Of a stretch of 64,000 nt of DNA, positions 8,299-18,039 are shown one piece after another. Position 1 is the stretch's first letter; each line of letters opens with the position of its first letter. The translations under genes and the position numbers were made by a program. The DNA comes from Mesorhizobium sp. (GTDB taxonomy: Bacteria > Pseudomonadota > Alphaproteobacteria > Rhizobiales > Rhizobiaceae). The DNA is taken from positions 177,753 to 241,752 of the forward strand of contig SAQR01000002.1 of assembly GCA_004020365.1 (NCBI GenBank), in the 5' to 3' direction. A model generated the notes under the pieces. The model saw only the letters and a program-made list of their open reading frames with translations. It was not told the DNA's origin and ran no database searches.

Positions 8299-8523
8299 CC
8301 GGCATCTCCGGGCCTGATAAGTCCCGACGGAATCTGTTGGGGCAACTGCACGGCTTGCTCGCATCGCGAAGTCTCCGGCGGTCGCAAGCGCGTGCTGACG
8401 CCTGCCAAATCACAGTGCAATTTTAGAGCACACGTACATACGGATCGCTTACGGCATTCGGCGTGCTGGCTCGCCGAGCATGCTGCTATGATTTGAGGTC
8501 TGTCGGCGCGAACGGCCGGTCGT

Positions 8524-10350
8524 TCAATCGGCCGGAACGCTTTCCACTCGCTCCGCCAGCCTTGCAACGAAGCTGCGCCAACCGCCATAGGCCGAAATGT
8601 CGATCGCTCGTGGCAATCCGGCGGTTTCGACCAGGAAGCCCTTGGCCGATGTTCCGTCATCGAGCTCGATCGTGCCGATGCCGAGCGGCGGCGGGATCGC
8701 AGCCACGAAGCGCCCGAACGCATCCGCCGAAAGCCGCCAAACCTCGACGTCGATCGCCGCCCCGTTGCCATCGGCAACACGCACGAGCCCCGGCTTCGGC
8801 ACGGATTGGCCGGCGAGTGCGTAGAGCTGATAGGAAGCAACTGTCCTGGCGGCTCTGCTCATGCGCGCGCCAAGCGCGCAGAGTTGGCCGTTGAGCGGCA
8901 TTCCCGACAAATGCGCGCCGACAACCACGAGCTCGATCAGGTCGTCAGCAGGGTCGAAGCTTTTGGCGGCGAAGGCAGGCATCGCCCAGCCTGTCGCGCC
9001 AAGGCCGAGACCGCTCGCCGCATGCAACTCGCTTGCCAGCGTCGCCGTCAGTACGTCCTTGCCGGCAGCGGCAAGCAAGGTAACGCTCATTGGCAGATCG
9101 TCGTCGCGCTTGCCGGTCGGCACGGCAATGCCGCACATGTCGAGCAGATTGACGAAATTGGTGTAGGTGCCGAGCCGGCTGTTGGTGACGATCGGATCGG
9201 CCAAGACCGCGCCGATGGTGTAATGCGTCGGCGCCGTCGGCACGCAGAAAAGGTCGACCGAGGCGATGACCGGCGCGAGCTTGGCCTTGTAGGCCTGCAG
9301 CGCATAGAGGCCCTTGAAAGCATCCGCTGCGGAAAGTTTTCGTGCGCCGCCGATGATTGTGCGCGTCACCGGGTGCATGGCTGCCTCGTTCACGTCCATG
9401 AAATCCGCGATCGCCCCATAGCGCTCGGCCACCCAAGCGCCTTCGTAGAGCAGGTTGGCGGTAGCGTAGAAATCGCCGAAGGGAATTTCGATCAGTCGGC
9501 AGCCGAGCTGTTCCAGCGTCCGCAGCGCCGTTTCGAATCCCGCCTGCATCGCCGCATCGCCAAAAAATTCCCGGTCCGCTTTTGCGGGAACCCCGACGGT
9601 CAACACGGGTGGACGCGGACCAAGCGGCGGCGCTGCGATAGCGCGCGAATAAGGATCGACGTCATCTTTGGCCGCCGCGGCCCTGAAGACGCTGTAGGCG
9701 TCATCGACGGTGAGCGCGAAGACGGAGACGCAGTCGAGCGTGCGGCAGGCCGGCACCACGCCGGTGGCCGACAGCGCGCCGACGGTCGGCTTCAGCCCGA
9801 CGATGTTGTTGAGGCCGGCGGGAATGCGGCCGGATCCTGCGGTATCGGTGCCGAGCGCGAAAGAAACAATGCCGTGCGCCGTCGCCACGGCCGAGCCGCA
9901 CGAGGAACCGCCCGGCACCAGTTTCGGATCGATCGCGTTTCGGGGAACCGGATAGGGTGTGCGCACGCCGACGAGGCCGGTGGCGAATTGGTCGAGATTG
10001 GTTTTTCCGACGACCAGCGCCCCGGCCGCCCTCAGACGCGCGACGACGGTGGCGTCTTTCGCCGGCAAGTAGGCATATTCGGCGCAGCCAGCCGTGGTCG
10101 GCATGCCGGCAACATCGATGTTGTCCTTGACCGCGAACGGCACGCCCCAGAGCGGCTTTGCCACGGGATCGAATCGGCCGAGTGCCTCGGCTTCGGCGAG
10201 CAGGTCCGCCTTGCTCGCCATATGGATGAAGATGCCGGGATCGTCCGCTTCCGCTATGCGCGCAAACACGGTTTCAATAATGGTAGCGGCCGACATGCCG
10301 GAGGCATAGCTCGCGTGCAGGCTGCCGATATCAAAACGGATGTCGCTCAT
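8524..10350 (-). CDS. atzF: Allophanate hydrolase
   Basis: A 608-residue amidase-signature enzyme that hydrolyses allophanate to ammonia and CO2, the last step of biuret and cyanuric-acid breakdown. The Ser-cisSer-Lys triad is visible as K75 (VPFAVKDN), S149 (PGGSSCGS) and S173 (TDTAGSGR); the 74- and 24-residue spacings match AtzF as I know it. The C-terminal domain (about 470-608), with VVVGAHLSGMPLNGQL and YQLYAL, is the gamma-glutamylcyclotransferase-like domain found in full-length AtzF and in the allophanate domain of urea amidolyase. The start at 10350 overlaps the cupin stop by 4 bp. It closes the eight-gene biuret operon, which explains its substrate. Confidence 0.93.
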   Translation of the reverse strand: MSDIRFDIGSLHASYASGMSAATIIETVFARIAEADDPGIFIHMASKADLLAEAEALGRFDPVAKPLWGVPFAVKDNIDVAGMPTTAGCAEYAYLPAKDATVVARLRAAGALVVGKTNLDQFATGLVGVRTPYPVPRNAIDPKLVPGGSSCGSAVATAHGIVSFALGTDTAGSGRIPAGLNNIVGLKPTVGALSATGVVPACRTLDCVSVFALTVDDAYSVFRAAAAKDDVDPYSRAIAAPPLGPRPPVLTVGVPAKADREFFGDAAMQAGFETALRTLEQLGCRLIEIPFGDFYATANLLYEGAWVAERYGAIADFMDVNEAAMHPVTRTIIGGARKLSAADAFKGLYALQAYKAKLAPVIASVDLFCVPTAPTHYTIGAVLADPIVTNSRLGTYTNFVNLLDMCGIAVPTGKRDDDLPMSVTLLAAAGKDVLTATLASELHAASGLGLGATGWAMPAFAAKSFDPADDLIELVVVGAHLSGMPLNGQLCALGARMSRAARTVASYQLYALAGQSVPKPGLVRVADGNGAAIDVEVWRLSADAFGRFVAAIPPPLGIGTIELDDGTSAKGFLVETAGLPRAIDISAYGGWRSFVARLAERVESVPAD

Positions 10351-10697
10351 TTCGTCTCGTCCAGAATGACCACAGGCAGATTCCACTGGATCAGCACGAC
10401 GCAGCCGTCTTTTGTCCACACCGAATGCTCGGTCCCGACCGGGTTCAGGATCACGCTTCCCGGAAGATAGTCGCCATTCTCGTCACTCTGGGTGCCTTCC
10501 AGTACGACGATTGTTTCCAGCCCGACATGGCGATGGCGCGGCACGCCGGCGCCGGGCCGATAGCTCAGGATGGCGACGGACGGTTCGGCCGGTCCGCCCT
10601 TGAGCAGCCAATGCACCGTGATGCCTTCGCGAAAATGCTCGAATGCCAGATCTCGCCAGCCCCCATGTATGAGAGCCGGGTATGCAATGTTAGGCAT
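10347..10697 (-). CDS. Small cupin protein of the biuret operon
   Basis: A 116-residue single-domain cupin. The metal-site motif appears as [18 protein letters not shown] (two His plus Glu), and the second motif as GTEHSVW. It starts at the ATG at 10697, with AGGA seven bases upstream, overlapping the preceding hydrolase stop by 8 bp and ending with a 4-bp overlap onto atzF. It is therefore translationally coupled within the operon. A role in ureide metabolism is implied by position; it might bind or decarboxylate an intermediate such as a carboxy-ureide. No activity can be inferred from the fold alone. Confidence 0.8.
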   Translation of the reverse strand: MPNIAYPALIHGGWRDLAFEHFREGITVHWLLKGGPAEPSVAILSYRPGAGVPRHRHVGLETIVVLEGTQSDENGDYLPGSVILNPVGTEHSVWTKDGCVVLIQWNLPVVILDETK

Positions 10698-11358
10698 CGG
10701 CAATTCCTTTGAGCACCTGGTCCGTCGTCGCCGTCCAGCCGACGATCGCGCCCTGCGCCCTGATCATGGCCAGCGCGGCCGCCTTGAATTCCGGAAAATA
10801 GCTTTCCGTCGCATCCTCCGCCAGCAGGCATTCGTAGCCGCGGTCGTTGGCCTCGCGCATCGTCGTCTGCACGCAGACTTCCGTCGTGACCCCGGCAAAG
10901 ACGAGCTGCTGCATGCCAAGCCGCTCCAGGTCCTCACCGAAGCTGGTGGCGTAGAATGCGCCCTTGCCGGGTTTTTCGATGACGATTTCGCCATGCAACG
11001 GAGCAAGCTCGTCGAGGATCGCCGTTCCCGGCTCGCCGACGATCAGCACACGGCCCATTGGGCCGACATCGCCGATTCTGACAGACGGATTGCCGCGATT
11101 GCGCTTGGCCGGCGGCAGGTCCGAAAGGTCTGATCTGTGGCACTCCATCGTGTGGATCACCGGCAGGCCGGCGGCGCGAAATCCCTCGATCAGCCTTTTT
11201 ACCGTCGGCACGATCGCCACCACCCGGCCGACGTCATTGCCGAGGCTGGCGCCGAAGCCGCCCGGCTCGGCGAAATCGCGCTGCATGTCGATGACGACCA
11301 GCGCCATCGCCTCAGGCTTGAAGGCAAACGGAAACGGCAGCGCGTCGATCTCTGCCAT
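10690..11358 (-). CDS. Cysteine hydrolase (isochorismatase superfamily), candidate triuret hydrolase
   Basis: A 222-residue isochorismatase-fold amidohydrolase with a clear catalytic triad: D24 (VVIDMQRDF), K129 ([12 protein letters not shown]) and C162 ([15 protein letters not shown]). The same operon contains a second paralogue that is very close to Rhizobium biuret hydrolase. Triuret hydrolase (TrtA) is the known paralogous enzyme accompanying BiuH and AtzF, so this gene is the natural TrtA candidate. Assignment between BiuH and TrtA rests on similarity and context, not on a diagnostic residue I can prove. It overlaps the ATPase stop (ATGA) and the downstream cupin. Alternatives are a different ureide or N-carbamoyl amidohydrolase. 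Confidence 0.75.
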   Translation of the reverse strand: MAEIDALPFPFAFKPEAMALVVIDMQRDFAEPGGFGASLGNDVGRVVAIVPTVKRLIEGFRAAGLPVIHTMECHRSDLSDLPPAKRNRGNPSVRIGDVGPMGRVLIVGEPGTAILDELAPLHGEIVIEKPGKGAFYATSFGEDLERLGMQQLVFAGVTTEVCVQTTMREANDRGYECLLAEDATESYFPEFKAAALAMIRAQGAIVGWTATTDQVLKGIADA

Positions 11359-12887
11359 CAGTGATGTCCGGCCATGTGCTCGCCAATCGTCTGCACGCTC
11401 GCCTTGGCGATCGGCGTCTCGTAGACCAGTGCGCCGTCGGACATGACGAAGATGCGGTCGGAGAGCTCCAGCAATTCGTCGAGGTCCTCGGACATCAAGA
11501 GCACGGCGGCACCGGCGTTGCGTGCCCGCATGATACGGGCGCGGATTTCAGCGACGGCGGAGAAGTCGAGGCCGAAGCAGGGGTTCGACACGATGAGAAG
11601 ATCGACCTCGCCGGTCAGTTCGCGGGCGAGCACAGCGCGCTGGACGTTGCCGCCGGAGAGCGACGCAATCGGCGAGGCGAGCGAGGCTGTCTTGACCTTA
11701 AACTGCTCGACCAGGCGCGTCGCATAGTCCCTGATGGCGCTCATCCGGATCCAGCTTATCGGCTTGCCGGCCTCGTTCAGGTCGAAGGTCCGGAATGCCA
11801 TGTTTTCCGCCACTGTCATCCTCGGCGCGCAGGCATTGCGCAACGGTTCCTCCGGGATGAAGCGCACATTGAGCGTGCGGGCCTCGGCGCGGCTGGCGCC
11901 GTAGGGCGATCCCTTCACCAGAACGTCGCCGGCATCACGCGTACGCTGCCCCGCAAGGACTTCTAGAAATTCCTTCTGGCCGTTGCCGGAAATGCCGGCA
12001 ACACCGACGATCTCGCCGGACTTCACATCGAGCTCGCCGATATTGATGGTTTTCAGGCCGGTGCGGTCGGGCGCCTTCAGTGCCTTCACCGTCAGGATTT
12101 GTCTGGCGCCGACCGGCACTGGAGCGCGGCTGTCGAGCGCGGCGATCGGCTGGTCACCGATCATCATCGCCGCCATCTGCTTGTGAGACAGCTCCGATAC
12201 TTTCCCAGTTCCGGTCAGTCTGCCCTTGCGCAACACAGTGATGTCGTCGGCAAACGCCGTCACCTCATGGAATTTGTGCGAGATCATCAGCACGGTGAGA
12301 TCGCCCGCCTTGGTCATGCCGCGCACGAGGCCCAGCACTTCCTGCGCCTCGCCCGGCGTCAGCACCGAAGTCGGCTCATCCAGCACCAGAAAACTGCGGC
12401 CGAGATAAAGCTGCTTGATGATTTCGAGCTTCTGTTTCTCGCCGGCGGCGAGTTCGGCCACCTTGACGTCGAGCGGCAGCTTGAACGGCATCTGCTCCAT
12501 GAATTGGGCAAGTGCGGCGCGCTCCTTGCGCCAGTCGATAATCCCCGGCACCTTTTCGCGCGAAATGACCAGGTTCTCCGCACCCGTGAGCGATGGGACC
12601 AGGGTAAAATGCTGGTAGACCATGCCGAGGCCGAGCGCCGAGGCGTTCTTCGGACTGGCGATCGCGACCTCGCGGCCGTCGACCAGAATGTCGCCGGCGG
12701 TCGGGTGATAAAAGCCCATGATGCATTTGACCAGCGTCGACTTGCCCGCGCCGTTTTCGCCAAGCAGCGCATGAAACGATCCCGCCGGCACCTTGATGGA
12801 GACGTCGTCGAGCGCGGTGAAGGCGCCGAAGCGCATGCTCATGCCGATCGTCTCGACGCCGACGGCCTTCTTGCTGCTTTCACGCAT
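11358..12887 (-). CDS. Nucleoside/BMP-type ABC transporter ATPase (double ABC cassette)
   Basis: A 509-residue protein with two tandem ABC domains, as in YufO/NupA-type importers. The N-terminal cassette has an intact Walker A (GENGAGKS) and Walker B (FLVLDEPT), but its signature is AAGEKQK rather than LSGGQ. The C-terminal cassette keeps LSGGNVQRA while its Walker A (GISGNGQKE) and Walker B region ([12 protein letters not shown]) are degenerate, so one composite ATP site should be catalytic. It belongs to the biuret operon between biuH and the second hydrolase and pairs with the two permeases and BMP protein for uptake, probably of biuret/triuret. Start ATG at 12887; a GTG directly before it is possible. 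Confidence 0.9.
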   Translation of the reverse strand: MRESSKKAVGVETIGMSMRFGAFTALDDVSIKVPAGSFHALLGENGAGKSTLVKCIMGFYHPTAGDILVDGREVAIASPKNASALGLGMVYQHFTLVPSLTGAENLVISREKVPGIIDWRKERAALAQFMEQMPFKLPLDVKVAELAAGEKQKLEIIKQLYLGRSFLVLDEPTSVLTPGEAQEVLGLVRGMTKAGDLTVLMISHKFHEVTAFADDITVLRKGRLTGTGKVSELSHKQMAAMMIGDQPIAALDSRAPVPVGARQILTVKALKAPDRTGLKTINIGELDVKSGEIVGVAGISGNGQKEFLEVLAGQRTRDAGDVLVKGSPYGASRAEARTLNVRFIPEEPLRNACAPRMTVAENMAFRTFDLNEAGKPISWIRMSAIRDYATRLVEQFKVKTASLASPIASLSGGNVQRAVLARELTGEVDLLIVSNPCFGLDFSAVAEIRARIMRARNAGAAVLLMSEDLDELLELSDRIFVMSDGALVYETPIAKASVQTIGEHMAGHH

Positions 12888-12897
12888 CACGACACAC

Positions 12898-13599
12898 TCA
12901 TGGCAACTGGGCGACGAAGGACGCCGAATTGGACACCGCGCCGAACACGCCGCCTTGCATCTTGATCATCTTGATCGCAGCGAGATGGTTGCCGTAGTCG
13001 GTCGCCCCGCAGCAATCCTCCAGCATCACGCATTCGAAGCCGCGGTCGTTGGCTTCGCGCATCGTCGTGTGCACGCAGACATCGGTGGTGATGCCGGTCA
13101 GCACGATGTTTTCGATGCCGCGCTGGTTGAGGATCAATTCCAGGTCGGTGGCGCAGAACGAGCCCTTTCCCGGCTTGTCGATGATCGGCTCGCCTTCGGC
13201 CGGATAGAGGTCGGGGATGATGTCCCAGCCCGGCTCGCCGCGCACCAGGATGCGCCCGCAGGGTCCGGCGTCGCCGATGCCGGCATTGATGCGGCGCGAG
13301 CGCCAGCGCTTGTTGGCTGGCAGGTCGGCGAGATCGGGCCGATGGCCCTCGCGCGTATGAATGATGGTGTAGCCCTTCGCCCGCATGGCAGACAGCACCG
13401 ATCTGATCGGCTCGATCGGCGCCCGCACCAGCGAGAGATCGTAGCCCATATGATCGACATAGCCGCCCGGCCCACAGAAATCGGTCTGCATGTCGATGAT
13501 GATCAGCGCCGTGTTGTCGGGCCGAAGCTCGCCATTGTAGGGCCATGGATAGGGATCGGCATCGATGTAGCGCTGCGTGACCTCGGCTCTGGCGTTCAT
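12898..13599 (-). CDS. biuH: Biuret amidohydrolase
   Basis: A 233-residue cysteine hydrolase converting biuret to allophanate and ammonia. The catalytic residues D36, K142 and C175 fall at the same positions as in the characterised Rhizobium leguminosarum enzyme as I remember it. The N-terminal [11 protein letters not shown] and [11 protein letters not shown], and the later [15 protein letters not shown] and [11 protein letters not shown], are strikingly conserved with that protein. The ATG at 13599 has GGAG nine bases upstream. It sits between the permease and ATPase genes in an operon ending in allophanate hydrolase, giving a complete biuret-to-ammonia route. Triuret hydrolase is a close relative, so an activity swap with the second paralogue remains possible. 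Confidence 0.9.
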   Translation of the reverse strand: MNARAEVTQRYIDADPYPWPYNGELRPDNTALIIIDMQTDFCGPGGYVDHMGYDLSLVRAPIEPIRSVLSAMRAKGYTIIHTREGHRPDLADLPANKRWRSRRINAGIGDAGPCGRILVRGEPGWDIIPDLYPAEGEPIIDKPGKGSFCATDLELILNQRGIENIVLTGITTDVCVHTTMREANDRGFECVMLEDCCGATDYGNHLAAIKMIKMQGGVFGAVSNSASFVAQLP

Positions 13600-13624
13600 T
13601 GAGAAAAACTCCAGTCTGGAAACG

Positions 13625-14551
13625 TCATTTGGTGATCGACAGTTCGCCCGGCGCGCCGGCCAGCGAACGGCTCGGCGACGAGGTGGCGATCATGATGACG
13701 AGGGTGAGAATGTAGGGTGCGGCGTAGAACAGATAGTAGCCTTGCGTGACGCCGACCGATTGCAGCGCCGGCCCGAGCGCGCCGGCCCCGCCGAACAGCA
13801 GCGCGGCGGCAAAGCAGCCGAGCGGGTTCCAGCGCGCGAAGATGACCAGCGCCACCGCCATCAACCCCTGGCCCGACGAAATGCCTTCGGTCCAGCTGCC
13901 GGGATAGTAGAGCGACAGATAAGCGCCGCCGATGCCGGCCAGCGCGCCGCCGATGCCGGTGGCGATGAGGCGCACCGTATTCGGGTTGAGGCCCATGGCG
14001 CGCGCGGCGTCGGAACTGTCGCCGACCACGCGCAGGATCAGGCCGGCGCGGGTATTGCGGAAAGCCCACCACAGGAACACGGCAAGTGCTGCGCCGATCA
14101 GGAACAGCACATTGACGTTGAGCGCCGCCTGCACCTGCGGAATATCGGACCAGCCGCCAAAGGGGATGGCCGGCAGGTCGGGCGCCGAGGGCTGGATGAA
14201 CGGTTTGCCGAAGAAGAAGGCGAGACCCGAGCCGAACAGCATCAGCGCAATGCCGATGGCAATGTCGTTAACCCCACGGAATTTGCAGATCCAGCCGTGG
14301 AACAGGCCGAAACAAAGACCGGCAGCGGCGGCGGCCAGCAGGCCGAGCCACGGTGAGCCGGTCATCACCGCGACGGCATAGGCGGTCATCGCGCCGAACA
14401 CCAGCGTGCCTTCGAGACCGAGATTGATGCGCCCCGAACGCTCGGTGATGGCTTCGCCCAGCGACACGAAGATGAAGGGCGTCGACACGCGGATGGCACC
14501 GCCGAGCATGGCGAGCGGAACGCCCCACAGGCCGATCCCGGTTGCGTCCAT
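13625..14551 (-). CDS. BMP/nucleoside-type ABC transporter permease (YufQ-like)
   Basis: A 308-residue inner-membrane permease of the BPD_transp_2 family. It has around eight hydrophobic segments and the family pattern [19 protein letters not shown] near the N-terminus, followed by [17 protein letters not shown]. It overlaps the upstream permease gene by ATGA and lies 25 bp before biuH. With the second permease, the double-cassette ATPase and the BMP-type binding protein it forms a full importer. Substrate by context is biuret/triuret; BMP-family relatives usually move nucleosides, so a ureide specificity is inferred. Confidence 0.9.
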   Translation of the reverse strand: MDATGIGLWGVPLAMLGGAIRVSTPFIFVSLGEAITERSGRINLGLEGTLVFGAMTAYAVAVMTGSPWLGLLAAAAAGLCFGLFHGWICKFRGVNDIAIGIALMLFGSGLAFFFGKPFIQPSAPDLPAIPFGGWSDIPQVQAALNVNVLFLIGAALAVFLWWAFRNTRAGLILRVVGDSSDAARAMGLNPNTVRLIATGIGGALAGIGGAYLSLYYPGSWTEGISSGQGLMAVALVIFARWNPLGCFAAALLFGGAGALGPALQSVGVTQGYYLFYAAPYILTLVIMIATSSPSRSLAGAPGELSITK

Positions 14552-15693
14552 CAGGCAGTTCCCTTCAGGAGATCGGGCCTCTGCCAGAGGTCGGGATTAA
14601 AGGCCTTGAAGCGGCCGTAGAAGGTTTCGCTGAACAGGATGACGACGAAGAGCATGCCTTGCAGCACCAGCACGGTGGCGTCGGGCAGATCCATGCGGCG
14701 CTGGATCAGCCCGCCGGAGGCGTCGATCCCGCCAAGCAGGAAGGCGACCGGGATGATGGCGAGCGGATTGTGGCGGGCGAGGAAGGCGACCAGGATACCA
14801 GTATACCCATAGCCAGCGGCGAGCGAGGCGTTGGCGCTGCCTTGCACGGCGGCGACTTCCAGCATGCCGGCAAGGCCGGCGAAGCCGCCGGCCAGCGCGG
14901 TGAAACCGACGATCAGCGGCCCGACGGCAAGTCCCTGCACCTGGGCTGCCCTGACATTGCCGCCAGCGATGCGGGCGGCGAACCCCCAGCGCGTCTTTTC
15001 GATCAGCAGCCAGGACAGAATGCAGGCGATGATGCCGACGACCAGGCCCCAATGCACGTCCATGCCCGGAATGTTGCCGATGCGGTAGGCCTCAGCCAAC
15101 GGCTCGGTCGACGGTTTGTTGAGCGAGGCGGGATCGCGCAGCGGTCCTTCCACCAAATGGTTCATCAGGGCGATGGCGATATAGGCCATCAAAAGGCTCG
15201 ATATGGTTTCGTTGACGGCACGGTAGTGGCGTAGCGCGCCGACGGCACCGATCCAGATGCCGCCGGCGGCCAGGCCCGCCACGCCCATGGCAAGAATAAC
15301 GAAAAAAGCGGGGGCGCCGCTGGCGGCCACGCCCATGGCAGCCGCGGCAACGCCGCCCAGCACGATCGCGCCTTCGCCGCCGATGACGACAAGGCCGAGC
15401 CGGGCCGGCAGTGCCACGCAGAGCGCCGCAAGCAGCAAGGGTGCGGCGCGCGACAGCGAGTTCTGGACCGAGAACCACGAGCCGAAGCCGCCGCGCCACA
15501 TCGTTTCATAGAGCTGCGCCGGCGATTTGCCGACCAGCGCGATGAACAGGCTGAACAGGACCATGCCGACAATTAGTGCCGCGAGCGGGATGACGAAGGC
15601 TTCCGCCCGCCGGGCGATCCATTCGAGCGCCGTCGGATAGTTTTTGGCGCCGAGCATCACTGGCACGTTCGCGCTGCTCACGGTGTCTGCCAT
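14551..15693 (-). CDS. BMP/nucleoside-type ABC transporter permease (YufP-like)
   Basis: A 380-residue permease of the same BPD_transp_2 family as its neighbour, with a cytoplasmic N-terminus of about 45 residues and then eight or more membrane segments. Landmarks are LVVIGGEGAIVLGGVAAAA and NETISSLLMAYIAIALMNHLVEGPL. I start it at the ATG at 15693 because the sequence before it is unlike the family; that leaves 22 bp after the binding-protein stop. The last codons overlap the next permease start (ATGA). It forms the membrane heterodimer of the presumed biuret/triuret importer. Confidence 0.9.
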   Translation of the reverse strand: MADTVSSANVPVMLGAKNYPTALEWIARRAEAFVIPLAALIVGMVLFSLFIALVGKSPAQLYETMWRGGFGSWFSVQNSLSRAAPLLLAALCVALPARLGLVVIGGEGAIVLGGVAAAAMGVAASGAPAFFVILAMGVAGLAAGGIWIGAVGALRHYRAVNETISSLLMAYIAIALMNHLVEGPLRDPASLNKPSTEPLAEAYRIGNIPGMDVHWGLVVGIIACILSWLLIEKTRWGFAARIAGGNVRAAQVQGLAVGPLIVGFTALAGGFAGLAGMLEVAAVQGSANASLAAGYGYTGILVAFLARHNPLAIIPVAFLLGGIDASGGLIQRRMDLPDATVLVLQGMLFVVILFSETFYGRFKAFNPDLWQRPDLLKGTA

Positions 15694-15715
15694 GGCCCCC
15701 GTCTCCGATCCATGC

Positions 15716-16843
15716 TCAAGCGGTCGAGCCGACGACACCCTCGACGAGATAGTCCATGCTTTCCAGCTCGATCGCGGCTTCGACGAAGGTTTGGCCTTCG
15801 GTTGCGACGACGTCGCCCTTGTTGTTCTTCAACGGCCCCTTGATCACCGAAAAGCCGCCCTTCATCATTTCGGCGAGCGTGCCGTCGAACTGTGCGCGCG
15901 CCGCCTCGCTGACGGCGGGGCCGAGCGGGCTCATCTTGACGAAGCCGTCGGCCAGTCCGCCGCGCGTGAAATTGGGCAGCGGCTTGCCGGCCACGAGGTC
16001 GTCGACGAACATCTTGTAGACCTTCGCCCAGTTCCATTCCGCGCCGGTCAGGTATTTTTCCGGTGCCAGCGGGCTCTGATTGGCATGATAGCCGCAGAGG
16101 AAGGCGCCGCGCCCCGCCGCTGTTTCGACCACCACTTTCGGGCTGTCGACATGGCAGGTGATGACGTCGGCACCCTGATCGACCAGTGCATTGGTGGCTT
16201 CCGCCTCCTTGACCGCCAGCGACCATTCGCCGGTGAAGATCACCTGGCAGGTGATGGCCGGGTCGACCGAGCGTGCGCCGAGCAGGAAGGAGTTGATATT
16301 GAGCAGGACCTGCGGAATCGGCTTTGCCGCGACGAAGCCGATCTTCTTGGTCTTGGTGGCGTGGCCGGCGGCGACGCCGCTGAGGTACTGGCCCATGCCG
16401 ATATAGCCGAAATAGGAACCGGCATTCATCGCATGCTTGTCCTTGTTCCACATGCCGCCGCAATGGCGGAACTGCATGTCGGGGAATTTCTCGCACATGG
16501 CCAGCATGTGCGGATCGAAATAGCCGAAGGAGGTCGGGAAGATCAGCGATGCGCCGTCGAGGTTGATCATCGATTCCATCGACTTCTGGACATCGACCGT
16601 TTCGGGGACGTTCTCCTCCTCGACCACGGAGATGCCCTCGATGGCCTTCAATGTGGCGGCACCCTCGGCATGCGCCTGGTTGTAGCCGTAGTCGTCCTTC
16701 GGTCCGACATAGATGAAGCCGACAGTGACGGCAGCGGCGAACGCCCTGCTGATCGGGAATGACGCCGAGGCCAGGCCGAGCGCCGCTCCGGCGGCGGAGG
16801 TCTTGAGCAGCTCGCGGCGGCTAAGCATAAATCTCTCGGTCAT
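15716..16843 (-). CDS. BMP-family ABC substrate-binding protein, Tat-exported
   Basis: A 375-residue periplasmic binding protein (Bmp/PnrA family). The N-terminus has a twin-arginine motif (LSRRELLK) followed by a hydrophobic stretch and AFAAAV, so export is probably through Tat. The mature part shows VGFIYVGPKDDYGYNQAHAE, the family's opening strand, and a later DQGADVITCHVDSPKVV. The ATG at 16843 has GGGAG seven bases upstream. It is the first gene of the operon, about 50 nt downstream of the sigma-54 promoter described separately. It presumably binds biuret or triuret, although its family typically binds nucleosides. Confidence 0.9.
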   Translation of the reverse strand: MTERFMLSRRELLKTSAAGAALGLASASFPISRAFAAAVTVGFIYVGPKDDYGYNQAHAEGAATLKAIEGISVVEEENVPETVDVQKSMESMINLDGASLIFPTSFGYFDPHMLAMCEKFPDMQFRHCGGMWNKDKHAMNAGSYFGYIGMGQYLSGVAAGHATKTKKIGFVAAKPIPQVLLNINSFLLGARSVDPAITCQVIFTGEWSLAVKEAEATNALVDQGADVITCHVDSPKVVVETAAGRGAFLCGYHANQSPLAPEKYLTGAEWNWAKVYKMFVDDLVAGKPLPNFTRGGLADGFVKMSPLGPAVSEAARAQFDGTLAEMMKGGFSVIKGPLKNNKGDVVATEGQTFVEAAIELESMDYLVEGVVGSTA

Positions 16844-16893
16844 GTGAATGCTCCCTGTTGAACCCTTTCCGGGTCGATTAATTCCCTTCTCGT

Positions 16894-17002
16894 AAAAGTG
16901 CATGCAATCGCTGTGCCAGTTCAAAAGTTAGAATTTATCCAATTAAATCAGTTGGAGTGCCGATTTGCCGTGCTTAAGCGAAAGGCAATTGCATGCACTT
17001 TT
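16894..17002. promoter_or_regulatory. Paired inverted 15-bp operator sites between biuret operon and its GntR regulator
   Basis: AAAAGTGCATGCAAT (16894-16908) is repeated as its exact reverse complement at 16988-17002, 79 bases further on. Each arm contains the palindrome TGCATGCA. The left arm overlaps the -12 element of the sigma-54 promoter; the right arm lies toward the regulator gene. The geometry suggests binding by the divergent GntR protein, perhaps with DNA looping. Confidence 0.65.
16902..16919 (-). promoter_or_regulatory. Sigma-54 (-24/-12) promoter of the biuret operon
   Basis: On the minus strand CTGGCACAGCGATTGCAT fits the RpoN consensus (TGGCAC, N5, TTGCA/T) with GG and GC separated by exactly 10 bases (plus-strand CC 16916-16917, GC 16904-16905). 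Transcription would begin near 16892, giving a leader of about 50 nt before the BMP gene. This implies an enhancer-binding activator such as NtrC and nitrogen control. Confidence 0.8.
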
Positions 17003-17122
17003 TGCCTTTCAAATAGCCAGTTTGACATCTAGATTAAAATTAAGGCATAGAGGGCGCGCCCGAGTCGTAACTTCCGGCGAGCCACTTGCCGCACGGCCGC
17101 GAAAAAGACTGAGGGAGGAGAA

Positions 17123-17827
17123 TTGTCGGGGAAGCGCAGCTTGATCAGGTCGGGCACGACCGTCGATCAGATGGTGAGGGCGATCGGTGACCGGATCGTC
17201 ACCGGCTTCCTGCGTCCCGGCGAAAAGCTCGACGAGGCCTCGCTTGCTGCCCGTTTCGATGTGTCGCGCACCCCTGTCAGGGAGGCGCTTGGCCGGCTGA
17301 GCGCCATGGGGTTGGTCGAAAGGCGGCCCAACCGCGGCGCCACCGTAGCCGTGGTGACGCAGGAACATCTTGCCTCGATGTTCGAGAGCATGGCCGAGCT
17401 TGAAGCGATTTGCGCACGGTTTTCAGCCGAGCGCATGACCGCCGCGGAGCGCCGCGCGCTCGAGATCGAGCACCAGGCATCGGCGCGCCTCGTGCAACTG
17501 GGTGCCGAGGAGGACTACGAGTATTTCAACACCGAGTTCCACACTCGGCTCTATCGCGGCGCGCACAGCAAGCACATCTATGAACTGACCGTCATGACAC
17601 GCAGCCGGCTGGCGCCGTTCCGGCGCGCGCAATTCATGCTGCCGGGCCGCCTGGCCAAATCCTGGCAGGAGCATGACGTCATCGTTACCGCAATCATGCG
17701 CGGCGACAGCGCCGCCGCAGGACAAGCAGCCAAGGATCACGTCTCCATCGTCAGCGAGGCGAGCGCCGTCTTTGCCGCAGTTGACCCGATGAAGCCGGCG
17801 GCGGATCCGATCGGGATGTCTTCCTAG
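17123..17827 (+). CDS. GntR-family (FCD) regulator, divergent to the biuret operon
   Basis: A 234-residue GntR/FCD protein. The winged helix covers about residues 10-75, with LDEASLAARFDVSRTPVREALGRLSAMGLVERRPNRG. The FCD domain follows, with FNTEFHTRLYRGAHS and a late His in AKDHVS supplying probable metal/ligand residues. I accept the TTG start at 17123 because GGGAGGAG lies immediately upstream; an ATG near 17170 would cut into the DNA-binding domain. Divergent placement and the paired 15-bp inverted sites in between make it the likely substrate-responsive regulator of biuret uptake and breakdown. Confidence 0.88.
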   Translation: MSGKRSLIRSGTTVDQMVRAIGDRIVTGFLRPGEKLDEASLAARFDVSRTPVREALGRLSAMGLVERRPNRGATVAVVTQEHLASMFESMAELEAICARFSAERMTAAERRALEIEHQASARLVQLGAEEDYEYFNTEFHTRLYRGAHSKHIYELTVMTRSRLAPFRRAQFMLPGRLAKSWQEHDVIVTAIMRGDSAAAGQAAKDHVSIVSEASAVFAAVDPMKPAADPIGMSS

Positions 17828-18039
17828 TGGTGAAAACCTGACGCTTAGTACCCGATAGAGACTTCGGTTTTAGGTGGAAAGCGGAAGCTGGCCGACAGAG
17901 CGGCGAAAGTCTGCTTGGTGTTGCCACGAGCCGCCCTTAATCCGAAGGTAGCTCGTGACGTTTCATCATGCCCTCTCCGCGATTTTGGGGTAGATTGAAG
18001 ACCTTGGCGTTCCGGTCGCCACGAACCCGGGAGAGGGCC

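Noticed and set aside
8806-10470. 554-codon frame opposite atzF
   Set aside because: Antisense to a gene with a complete catalytic triad; its translation is low-complexity and charged.
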